Source: Dreissena polymorpha (lineage: Eukaryota; Mollusca; Bivalvia; Myida; Dreissenidae). Taken from it: 64,000 bases of DNA. Position numbers and translations under genes: made by a program. The notes below the pieces were generated by a model. The model did not search any database and had not been told where the DNA came from. It was given only the letters and a program-made list of their open reading frames with translations. Positions 36,606 through 47,274 of this stretch are shown here, piece by piece. The DNA lies in contig NC_068369.1 of the NCBI RefSeq assembly GCF_020536995.1, positions 20,155,421 through 20,219,420 of the forward strand, written 5' to 3'. Every line of letters begins with the position of its first letter. Positions within the stretch are counted from its first letter, which is position 1.

Positions 36606-38756
36606 TATGTGCCATATGTGCTGATAAAGTGTCAGGTTAAATTACCGCCTCAATGACTAAAGTAATAATACTGTGATACGTCGGAATAAAAAACAAATAA
36701 ACCTCCATACATAAAGTAATAATGTTTTAAAGGCATTCTCCGCCGCCGGTCGCACTTGGACCCCAAGCCCTGTGCATGGGCGGACAGCGACGGCGACGGC
36801 CAAAACTAACGGAGCGGAACTCGGGGATCCGACCTGCGTCTGGGTGCAGGGTGGAGTGCCAGCCGGCCGTGCCACCGGACATCCGGGTAACTGTCTATAC
36901 CGTTACGTTTTATTCATTGAAACAAATCATTTGTCGACCATACATGGGTGGTGATATCTCATATGACGTTCTTGTCCATTATTGATAATGTTTTGGGGAA
37001 AAGCAATTTTTTTATGTACCTACTTTCTAATATTATGTGAGCGTTTTCAACGATCAAAGTGGGAGCCCTTCATTTCCAAAACGTACATGGTACATACAAT
37101 GACCTACATGAATCAATTGAGTGTATGTTGTAAATATTATGCCGTACCAGTTGTGTTAAAAGTAATAAGGTTTAACAAAGGGTACAAACGTACGTAAACA
37201 GACACAATGTGTGCCTACACGCAAATAGTTACTGGCACATCTACAATTGCCATATGTACCTACACCTTACGCATGTCGTAGTAAATTCATACCTCCGCGT
37301 ACATTATGATAAATTGGTAAGAATTTGTTTTTATTGTATCGTGTTAATTAATTATATTATTTAAGTACAATACTGTTTTTCTATGATTTTATATAAGACT
37401 GCATGTACTTGCTAAAAAGACATCGATCTCATTTTTGACTCAGGGTTAAAAGAACTTTTCTAATATATGCTGACATGCATCAATTTTATGCCATATTTGA
37501 AAAAGTATCCATATAATATATATGGATTGCATTAATAAACTATATGTGATATTTTCATTGTGTATGTTTTCTGGTTTTCCGGCGTAAAAGTAAAAAAGTT
37601 GTATGTTTTCGTTAGCCCGAACCTCAACTATTTTATGGTCATAGTCTTAACTCTTTTTGTACAAATGTATAACAGCTCATGGCTGCGATCAATTTTCTAC
37701 ATTTCATAAGTATTCATTTACTGCCAACATTAAATTTTCAATACAAGGAAAGTTATGTTGCAAAGCGAGTCTGAAGATTTTTGCAATGTAACATCCTTAA
37801 TAGGGTGGCACACGTCTCGAGTATATAAGAAAGTTAAAGAGCGAATGAATTTGCCGACCTACGCTTTTTGGCTATTTCAATAATGTTTTAACCTTGCTAA
37901 CATAAGCATTTTAATTTGATAACTTCATGTATTCAACATTTCATGTTTAGTTCAGTCATTCACAATAACGGGGAAAGAATGTAAACAATGAAATTGTTAT
38001 TTCAAACACCGTTTAATTAACAAACGAGCTTATTCATTTTTTTGTATTATGCGTGTGAAATAAGGTAAGCATGCGAAACAATGCTGTTATTGTATATTTT
38101 GCGATGTGGCGTGCAATAAACAATACTATTTCTTGTATAACGAATGATTTACATATACTTCTCCAGGAATCTGCGAGCCAGTGGGGGTCTTGCGGAGACG
38201 GGTTCACTTGCAACTGCCATGGCGCCAATTGTGTTGGAAAATAAGCGTCCGCATAAAAAAACTGCATTGTCTGTTATGGAATTTTTGGATACATCTGTAA
38301 TAAATGTGCTATACGCAAATTCTAAAAATAGTGGACATTCCTTGAAAATTACTTCCCTTTACATCAAATACGGTATTACACTATTCATAAGTGCATATTC
38401 AATTTTGGGGGATTTTTTCTCACCCATTCATTCAAACTGTGTCTATTGATCGCGTTTAACATAACGTTTATTTTAATTTTTAATAACATAACATCTAATT
38501 AAAGATTTAACATAATTTGACTTGTGCTATAAATGAAATAATTTGACTTTTGGCTATAAAATGAAATAAAATTTATAAAGTATTTTTAAACCGATGTCAG
38601 TTGTACGTGTGATTGTTTACATAGCTTCGAAAACAATATACAAAGGAAGCTACCTTGCAAGTCTCGTAACGGTCATTTATTCATACATGTCGCTTTTTCA
38701 CAAAAAAATCAATGATTTTTGTTAAGTTTATTTTCTACCAAATCCAATGTTAATCA

Positions 38757-39776
38757 AAGCGCTGTAGGCACTGAAGGCCTGGGGCTAGATTTAGTGCGCT
38801 TGGGAAGAAGTATTGTCCGAATTTCTCCCTTGGTCCGAATGTATAACGGATTAAACCTAGCGGTGTGAGGGCAAAAGCTCAGAGACTGTAAGAAAAGAAA
38901 AATTGTGTACACACTACAGTATACATAGACGGTGGAGGAATACACGATACTGAGATGGGAACGATAACAATTGTTCACCTCAACAAGATCTGGTAGTGGT
39001 TCGTCTACATAGGCGGTGAATATATACAACAACAACAACATGACCGCAAGAAAACTGTTATTGTTGGCGTCAAATAAATCACTTTCAATAGCCTAATAAA
39101 AGAGCTTTTTATTACATAGTTTACAGATCAGGAAAGCACTCATACTTCCTTGTAATGTGTATACAAAAGAGATTCCACTTACCCTGATAAAGAGAACGGT
39201 GTACAGATTGTGTACGTTGTCTCACGTAGAACTTTCCGCCTTCGATTTGCGCGCTCGATCTGTGCAGTGAAATACCATATCCGGTTAGTTCGTCTATTTT
39301 CGAGAATGATCGTGAATATTTGTGTTTGTTTTCATTTCTTTTCGCTGGAATGTCTTATTAACGCAAAATAAAATAACAATATTTAAAATATGTTTATAAA
39401 TACCAAATGTAAGGTCTTCACAAAAAAAACTCAGAAAAAAATCCTTACTGTCTGCGTAAACACTCGTATCTTTTTGGCCTAGACCGTCAATTGAGGAACT
39501 TATTCTCGCATGAATGTGTAACTCATGTCGTAGCAAATGCTAAGCAATTTTGCGTCAATACTTTTTTTTTTATGACACTGTCATGTTACATAGTGATGTT
39601 CTGTATTTACAAGGCGGATTATTGAGATCTGCGAAGAACTATTTTTAGAGCGCATGAATTAAGTAGTAAATCGGAGTTTCGGAATTTGTTCTTTAGCAGC
39701 CAGCCAATTCGGATAGGCTCAGAAATTGATATCATTACTATGGCCTTTGGACTACGCCACAGGCCAAAAACCACAG
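38757..39776 (-). repeat. R1 interspersed repeat, copy 2
   Basis: From CAAAGCGCTGTAGGCAC to GGCCAAAAACCACAGG. Inserted 3' of gene C relative to the matching sequence after gene B. Confidence 0.7.
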
Positions 39777-39840
39777 GGTCCGTCAACATGCGTTTAGCAA
39801 TACTGCTAATCTGATTCCATTGCAGCATAATTAATGATTG

Positions 39841-40699
39841 TTATTTTATGTCTTTATGACTTGTTATGCTTCTGTGATAATGTGAGAATTTTTCACTTTA
39901 AAAAATCTGCCTTTGTTGTTTATAAAACAATAAATTGCTCCGCGTCTAAGAACGTTATGAATATACCCAAGTGCAAGTAAGGATGTTAAGATATGCTTGC
40001 AGATGATTTATTTATTTTATATAAGTAAACATAGAGATAATTAAATCATACCCCCAGGTGTGTCAATTTATCTTCTCGAGGTTTATTGTTAAATACAAAA
40101 TACCCACATTCTTTGTAAAAAAACATATGAATTGTTTTGGTTAAAACTGGTTTATATATTCACAAGGAATAAAAAGTGCACTTACATGCAGTCATTTATA
40201 GTTTCACATACTCACCTTGCATACTATTTTGGAGTATATGGGAGTTAATTACTCAATAACGTGAATTTGAAATGTTAGATATTTTATATTAATTATTGTT
40301 TTGTTGTGTTTTATTATTTGAAAAAAAAACAGGTTGAAAGGTATTGTCAATAAAGGCCATGTTTTTTAAAACTCCTGGATTAAATTTTGCAAAACGTTTG
40401 AGGTTTTAAACCGCTTGACACAGTGTTTCATTCACGTTCAGTAGACGTCATCATTACTGTTCTGTTGTTATTATGATTCATATATTTGAACGTAATTAAA
40501 AAAAATAAGGTTGAACATGGATTGCGATTCTTTACTTATTTACAGGCAATTAAAATCAACAATACGAACGCCAACACACATACATGAATTTATAACAAAC
40601 AACTGAAATATTTAACACAAATTTGGTTTATGGAGCAACATGATTGCTAGAGGGAAAATATTTACGCTCACCTGAGCGACCTTTGTGTGCCATGTTAAC
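39841..40699. other. Spacer inside inverted duplication, no gene seen
   Basis: AT-rich sequence between repeat R1 and the LINE, repeated inverted at about 60,240-61,100. Confidence 0.45.
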
Positions 40700-43600
40700 A
40701 TTTAGGTCGTTACCACTTGAGAGGTAACATTTTCATCCAATGTTGATTAACGCTGGTCCAAATGATAATCTTCACAATATCGGACACAGAAATCGAGGAA
40801 CCGGAGGTCCGAACCGACACGCCACGTCGCCCCAAAGGAAAGGCTCCAGCAGCACCCAATACTGGCGGTAGAAAAGCGTCTCCCTCAGCCACCAATTGTC
40901 ATCGAAACAGACCGGATACCTGCTGTAGGGCACCCAGTTATGTCAAAAGCGTCTACGGCAACATCTTCAAGACCAGCGACCGGAAACACGGTGATTGACA
41001 ACCCCACCACGACTGTTGTCTAGGGACACACCGGGAACATGGCTTTTTGTGTTAACTGTGTTTATTTGCCATGCTCCTCGTCTAAAACTCGATGTGAACA
41101 TGTTGATCTAGCACTTCCCCTTTCTTCGGACAGTGACGAAGTCTCGGCTGAAAACGCGCCATCTCCTGTAACTACAAAAACAAACTTGAATTCGAATATG
41201 TATAATAATATGTCTGACAAACGTTTTAACTATCACGATAGGATCATTAAATGCATGTGGTCTGAAAGAAAAATCAAATTATCCAGAATTTCAAGAATAA
41301 ACTTCAAAATATGATATATTGTGCACCCAAGAAACAAAACTTGATAAATTTGACATAATCGATGTCCCTAATTATACGTTTTTATCTAAGCCACGGCTAG
41401 AAAATTATAAGCGAAAATCAGGCGGTTTGGAATATTTTATAAACAAAATGAAATGAATAAGCTAAATTTAACAAAACTTGAATCTAAATGTGAGTACATT
41501 TTTGGCTAAAAATAAGTAATGGACAAGAAAATTTCGTTATATGTTACGTGTATATACCCCCAGAACAATCAAGATTCCACAGTGATGATGAACTATTCCT
41601 ACTAGAAAATGAAATCACTAATACATGCACACAATTCGAAAATACTTTTAACTGGTGACTTTAATGGTTACACATCCAATTTACCCGATTACACCGACCT
41701 TGATAACTTTTTATCTCAACAAATTGACGAATGCACGATGAACACGTCTCACCCTTCACAAATATTAACCCAACTAGGTATCCCACTCCAACGTAAATCA
41801 CAATGTAATAAAACCAATAACACAGGACATAAATTATTAGAAATATGTTTAATAACATAATTATCATGAATGGTCGCTTTGGTAAGGACTCAAATATAGG
41901 GAAACACACTTAGAGAAATGTATCGGTGATTGACTATGCCCTATTGTCCATCAATTTACTTAATCATGTAAACGAGTTCGAGATAATTGACGTTGACGGA
42001 CTTTTATCAGATGGCCATAGCCTGTTATCTATCACAGTAAATCTACCCTGTGTTGTAAACCTAATCCCGATCACAGAAAAAACACTAAAAACATACCCCG
42101 CCCCCCCTAAATGGAATCCTAATAAACTTATCGATTTTGTATCCAATATAGACAATACACAAGTTAATGAAATACAAGAGCTGCTGAATAACCGCCCAAA
42201 TAATGACATACAAACATTTTTAAACACACATTACGAATAAAATCTCAAATCTTGTCCAACAGTCTGCGCGTGAATCGTTCCCACGGTAAATTAATAAACA
42301 ACGACGTAAAACTTCCAATTTAAAAGTTGCACCAAAACCATGGTTGGGCCTCAATGCCACAAGGCAAGAAGTAAATACAACCACGCACTTTAGCTTACCA
42401 TTACACAAATCCCAAGTAAATAAACATAGCCTAGATTCGGCTAGCCGCCACTATAAACACGTGCTCAATACGTTCATAAACAAACATAACTATACTGTAG
42501 AAAATAAGTTACGGTCAATGAATGCCTCGAAACCCAAAGAATATTGGAATCTATTAAACAATATAAATAAAAGTAAAATAGTAAATGACAGCCCGAATAT
42601 CGAACATTTTTTTTAAATTCTTTAAAGATACTAACTCAACTACACACCCCGATATATTGCCACCAGACCCGGATGGACATGGCACACCAGAAACATATAA
42701 TGTCGAAACCCAGAATACACCCATCACCTGCAACAAAATAAATAAAATGATTATAAAGTTACAAAATGGGAAAGCGCCATCGCAATTTGAAAATATTTTA
42801 AATGAATTCCTTAAGAACACTTCTTTGAAATGCTCCCAATATATTGCAGTCTTTTTAACACAATTTTAGACACCGGAATCTTACCTGAAACTTTGTTAAT
42901 CGGTGCAATAAAACCCATATTTAAAAATAAAGGATCAAAGCCCGATTCTAACAATTACAGACCGATTACAATTTTAAGTTACTTAGGCAAGCTATTTACA
43001 GCCGTAATTAACAGGAATCAACACTTTTCTAGAAGATAATGAATTACTTCATAAAAATCAAGCTGGATTTCGTTCTGGTTATTCGACATGCGACAATATT
43101 TTTACATTAAATATGCTTATCCAAAAATTAAGGGCTGCTAAAAGAAAATTATTCTGTACATTCATAGATTTTTCGGCTGCATTCGATTCTATCTGGAGAT
43201 CAGGTCTGTTGCACAAAATAATTAAACTGGGCATTCAAAGTAAAATATTCACCGTTATAAAAATCTGTATTCTAATATTAAATCGTGTGTTTCTCTCAAT
43301 GGTGAATTATCACAAATGTATTCTAGTTCTTTAGGAGTGAGACAAGGGGAAAATCTATCTCCTATACTTTTTTCAATATACATGAATGATCTTGATGCCT
43401 TCTTACACAAAACGGGTGATGGGATAAGTCTAGAGGTTAATATAAATAATTCAATTTTCTTCCTTAAATTACTTGTCTTGCTCTATGCAGATGACACCAT
43501 AATCCTGAGTGAAAATGAAGAGGAGTTCCAAAATAAACTTTATTTTTCTTATTTAATTACTGCAAGACTTATTTTTAATTTGTTTAGCAGTCACATAAAC

Positions 43601-43750
43601 AACCAAGCTATGTAATATGGAATTTTTACACCCATTATTGCTGCTTCTTCCTGTATTTGCGCGATGATTATCTGAGATATTAACTCTATGATTCTACATT
43701 CTCAAATCTTTTCTATAAAGAAGGAATGTAGTTGACAATTGTTAATAGTT
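40700..43750 (+). mobile_element. LINE (APE endonuclease plus reverse transcriptase), left copy
   Basis: Non-LTR retrotransposon ORF2. An N-terminal stretch MAFCVNCVYLPCSSS starts at 41,039. The endonuclease follows (ITIGSLNACGLKEK about 41,230; CTQETKLD about 41,325; LLTGDFNGY about 41,645), then the reverse transcriptase (NNYRPITILSYLGKL about 42,950; AGFRSGYSTCDN about 43,065; FIDFSAAFDSIW about 43,165; GVRQGENLSPILFSIY about 43,335; LLYADDTIILSE about 43,480). The frame ends soon after YADD, so the C-terminal part is missing. Several small frame breaks are present relative to the right copy, for example a missing A in 'tttgaaatgctccc' and two missing A at 'aattaacagg'. The clade is uncertain (jockey/CR1/I group); 5' truncation near 40,700 is likely. 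Confidence 0.8.
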
Positions 43751-43854
43751 TTATTTGATCGTTCGTCAAAAAGTTGTAATTCTGTTACTCTTGTATCTTC
43801 AATGCAATTGAGTAATTAAAAGTAATTAAATTGAATGCGTTTTTAATTCCCTTT

Positions 43855-43954
43855 NNNNNNNNNNNNNNNNNNNNNNNNNNNNNNNNNNNNNNNNNNNNNN
43901 NNNNNNNNNNNNNNNNNNNNNNNNNNNNNNNNNNNNNNNNNNNNNNNNNNNNNN
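43855..43954. other. Scaffold gap (100 N)
   Basis: Exactly 100 N, the usual placeholder for a gap of unknown size. It coincides with the inner end of the left arm of the inverted duplication. Confidence 0.99.
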
Positions 43955-44517
43955 TATAAAGTATACTCCCTCTTAAGTGGGTTTGCTTTTCTAAGCGTAC
44001 GTTCATTGCGGAAATGTGTATATTTTTAAATTTATGGCAATGTTTTGAATGAGGTAACAACATACGAATATACACAATTCCCATTTCAAATAGATAAATT
44101 AAGTTATACAGTAAATTGCAACGCAGTTTTTGGGATATGAATAAATCTTAACAAGTTTAATAGGTACGTGTTTTATGATATCCGATGGTTGTTAAGAATG
44201 TGATTATTAGTTTGTGACAAAAATTTAGCTGTCTATAGGTATGGTTCGTGCGCCAAGTAAATGTGTGTTTGTGTAAGTGTATGGATGCGTGCGCGCGTGT
44301 GTGTGCCTGCGTACTTACATGCGTGTGTCTATATGGTAGCATGCGTCTGTGTGGTGGGTGTGTGTTTTGTGGTGTGTTACAAATTACATTTAACTTACAA
44401 AACACAGCTACATGTGATATCACAAAAACATACTTTCTAAAGGGAAAATACACATTGGGTTCTACAGTGTATCTATAGAAAGAGAGTGTTTAATGTCCGG
44501 GTCCAGAGTTATCGCCC
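43955..44517. other. Post-gap sequence; GT-rich low-complexity tract
   Basis: No gene seen. About 44,255-44,375 is rich in GTGTGT and GCGCGTGT, a degenerate GT microsatellite. Confidence 0.5.
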
Positions 44518-45590
44518 CTATTTTATTGATTGTGTTCTGTTGGTCGATCTTGAGCTGCTGCCATTTGACACTTTTCGGGCGTAAGTTGTATTGTTTGTCG
44601 CATGCTTTTTGTTTGGCCATGCCTTTGCCAGCCAGAGTTTGTATTTATCAAATGTCACTAGCTCGTTACGGTCTTGTCCCCGATAGCGTACGAAAAGTTT
44701 CCCGTCGCGGGACCAGGCCTTCTCCACCAACTCAGGTTCTTTGAGACGTAATGAAGCCAGAACTTCTGCGTTCATCTTTGTCAGGTCTTCATTAATGAAG
44801 ATGCCAGTATTCTTTAGACGATTGGCACGCTTCATTATTTCGATTTTCGTTTGGCGTCTGACGAGTTTTACAATGACTGGCCTGCATTTATTCTCTACAT
44901 ATTTTCCGAGGCGATGGGCAATATCGATATCTTTGGTCTCGAGTTGCATGCCTAGCTTGTCATTTAACATTAAGACCGTTTCGTCGTCGCACGGCCACGG
45001 CCATTGACGACTGTTGGTCCGAATCATTGGAGAGGCCAGTAATACGAATGCTGTTTCTCTCCCTCTTGTTCAAGATCATTTTGACCGGATGTTTGGCTGC
45101 ACTCTGTATCGTATTGCAATTTTTTCAGGCAATCGATTTCACTCTTCTGTTCCTTAATTATTTTTTGTAATGAGTCTATTTCGTTTTTAGTTTCAAAAAC
45201 GCTACTTTCCAGTATTTCAAGTTTTTTTAAAACACTTCCTAAAAACTTTTCCTTTATTTCTTCAAGAGTTTCCTTTATTATGGTTTTGATTAGAAAAGTG
45301 TCATTTTTTTAAGCACGTTTGTAAGCTTGGAGCTTATTTCATCGAGACGTTTTCCGATTAATGTTTCCGTGTGCTCGGTCACGGTTTTTGTTGCCCCGCT
45401 TTGCACGAAGTCCGTCATGGTTTTCTGATTTTGATTTCCTTGATCTTTTTGTTTTCTTTTTACTACTTTTTTTTGTTCTGCTTGTTTGTTTATTTGAGTT
45501 TGGTGTATCGAAGACAGGTACTTCACTCAGGCTAGCGTTGCTCTCACTAGCTGTGGATGAGTATTGCCTTTTGCTCATTATAATGTTTAT
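44518..45590 (-). mobile_element. Orphan LINE ORF1 (nucleic-acid-binding protein)
   Basis: On the minus strand an N-terminal basic region begins near 45,578 (MSKRQYSSTASESNAS, then lysine-rich KKSSKKKTKRSRK). A coiled coil follows (about 45,290-45,080, with KLEILESSVFETKNEID and IIKEQKSEIDCLKK). Then comes an RRM/C-terminal region typical of L1/Tx1-type ORF1 proteins (DIDIAHRLGKYVENK, RPVIVKLVRRQTKIE, NTGIFINEDLTKMN, KLFVRYRG). The frame shifts once or twice between basic and coiled-coil parts. ORF1 proteins coat LINE RNA. No ORF2 follows before the gap 560 bp downstream, so the element is truncated or continues into missing sequence. Confidence 0.75.
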
Positions 45591-46065
45591 ATTTAGGTTT
45601 TCTCATTTTTTTTCCGTGGACGTATACGTGTTTAACGGTTTATTCGGAACGGCGACAATTAGCGATTTTCAATTAGGCGACCCGGTCATGCGTGACGAGT
45701 TCACAACAAAATAACGGGTAGAATGCTGACAGGATAGAACTAGTTTGTAAGCCTGTGAATGCTGTCTATATGTCTATAAGATTTGAATATTATGCTTTAT
45801 TATGTACCCCACCCGCGCGAAAATACGGCGGGGCGAAATGTAAATCAAGAACTACAATCTAAAACACGTTTAACAAAGGCTCGTTACTTGTTTCTCGTGC
45901 ACATAGTCCATATTAACATAATCCAACCAACCATTTTAAGACATTCACATTCACTCAGATCACTCGCGTTTATTTTATTTCATAGATTACATTTTCAGCG
46001 TATGTGTTTACATTCAAACCGGAAGTGGATAGTTTGTTTTATTTCTGCTATTGTAAATGTATACT
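45591..46065. other. Intergenic, no gene seen
   Basis: Possibly the 5' leader of the ORF1 element at first, then AT-rich spacer. Confidence 0.35.
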
Positions 46066-46350
46066 TGTATTGTCCCCTACCGGTGAAACCGGAGGGGACT
46101 TATGGTTTGCGCTCTGTGTGTCAATCTGTCAGTCTGTCTGTCAGTCTGTCACACTTTTTTGTATCCTGCGATAATTTTATAATTTCTTTATATTTTTTCA
46201 TGAAACTTGAAACGTGGACAGATGGCAATATGGAGATTATGCACGTCAATTCATTTTGTTCCTACGTCAAAAATTGTGGTTGCTATGGCAACAAATATAT
46301 ATAAAAACTTTTACTGACAATGGTGGAGTTTCACCGGTAGGTGACAATAA
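46066..46350. mobile_element. Bivalve-type inverted-repeat element
   Basis: Left end TATTGTCCCCTACCGGTGAA and right end 'ttcaccggtaggtgacaata' are inverted repeats. The interior includes 'ctgtcagtctgtctgtcagt' and 'tcctgcgataattttat', a combination I recognise from molluscan genomes. Non-coding MITE-like element. Confidence 0.6.
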
Positions 46351-46519
46351 TGCTTGTCAATCTCTTGTTCATAAATATATTTGAATGAAATAGAGAAATA
46401 CACATGTATCTCTTAAACGTTACATGATCATTTTAAATAAATAACACTCTTTAATGTTCTTCAAGGTCAACCTTGGTGTTGTGAAAGAAAACCCTGCAAC
46501 ATGCAAAGGTGTTATTGAG

Positions 46520-47090
46520 ATAATGAAGAACCTTAATTAATCGAAACACACCGAGGGATGTTGAAGGAACACCCTGGCCTATAATATGTCACGGGGACCA
46601 GCTGTCGGTGGAGCGTATGATAGAGTGTAGGATAGCCATGTCCTCCTCTGCTCCCCTGGGGACCGTTTAGAGGGGCTAATCCCAAGACCACAGAACTTCC
46701 ATAAGCGAATTGTGATCCTACAGGTATAGAACAAGAAACCGTCGGAGATGGGTGATGCTCCCCAAAGGTTTTTTTGGTCACAATATTGCACTATATATTC
46801 AGGTAAAAGGAAACGTCTTGAGAGCACAGTAGTCGAGGGGACAAGAATATTTTTATATAAAATTTCAAAGGCCCATAACTCTGTGTGAAAAATCATCCGC
46901 CCAGAACCCGCTGATAACATGCACATCTCCGCTTGGTAGTTAAGCTTCCCATAAAGTTTCATTGAATTCCGGTCATTAGTTGCTGAGAAATAGCCCGGAC
47001 AACAATTGTGCACGGACGGACACACGGACGGACAGACAGACGAAGCGGCGACTATATGCCCCCCAAAATTGTTTGGGGGAGCATTAAAAT
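46520..47090. repeat. Bivalve-type interspersed repeat
   Basis: Contains 'gacggacagacagacgaag', a C-tract/G-tract pair ('atgccccccaaaattgtttgggggagc') and 'cccataactctgtgtgaaa'. These are recurrent in bivalve genomes. Class unknown; the short frames on its minus strand are not genes. Confidence 0.5.
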
Positions 47091-47274
47091 GACAATGTGT
47101 AAAATAAAATTTGTACTGTTAATAAAGCAATGCAAAATCATGATTCAACTTATATATAATGTACAGAAAAAAGAAACCTGAATAAATTGTATGTGGATAA
47201 TGAGTCTAATTTCTAAAGCTTATCCATATATCATACGACACATGTGATAGAATTAATTTTATTGAAATTCACAG

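Larger units (their letters stand above)
34548..38244 (+). pseudogene. Temptin-like gene C, frame-disrupted (pseudogene or assembly errors)
   Basis: Exons 34,548-34,626, 35,791-35,887, 36,733-36,886 and 38,167-38,244, with GT-AG splice sites kept. Exon 1 encodes the signal peptide MQLIAFIAVLLGAVSA and HPFYR; exon 2 is intact (SVPNPCGGGIWEAVGHYD). Compared with gene B, exon 1 is 1 base shorter, exon 3 is 3 bases longer through three separate single-base gains (two within about 25 bases at the start, one after the DSDGDG codons), and exon 4 is 1 base longer in a G run. The exon 3 core therefore reads out of frame for about 20 codons and the cysteine tail is lost. Most gains lie in C or G runs, and the inverted copy of exon 4 at 62,697-62,773 lacks the extra G, so sequencing error or allelic difference is as plausible as decay. 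Confidence 0.75.
31080..39840. repeat. Segmental duplication unit 2 (contains temptin-like C)
   Basis: Diverged copy of unit 1 in the same order. It lacks the gene A block: the counterpart of about 14,245 joins the counterpart of about 23,680 near 33,265. It has its own insertions (SINE-like copies at 31,618 and 35,270, an unclassified 690-bp block at 33,584, R1 at 38,757). Limits are approximate. Confidence 0.75.
36945..43854 (+). repeat. Left arm of large inverted duplication
   Basis: Near-identical reverse complement of 57,080-64,000; paired coordinates sum to about 100,934-100,945 throughout. It includes the end of temptin-like C, repeat R1 and a LINE. The arm stops exactly at the N gap, with 'gcgtttttaattcccttt' at its end matching 'aaagggaattaaaacgc' at about 57,080. 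The differences I saw are mainly homopolymer length changes. Confidence 0.9.

Noticed and set aside
45361-45714. 117-codon plus-strand frame (phenylalanine/leucine-rich)
   Set aside because: It is the antisense shadow of the lysine-rich N-terminus of the LINE ORF1.
46081-46304. Protein-coding end of a 173-codon frame
   Set aside because: It runs through a known-looking bivalve inverted-repeat element with CTGTCAGT runs; no domain.
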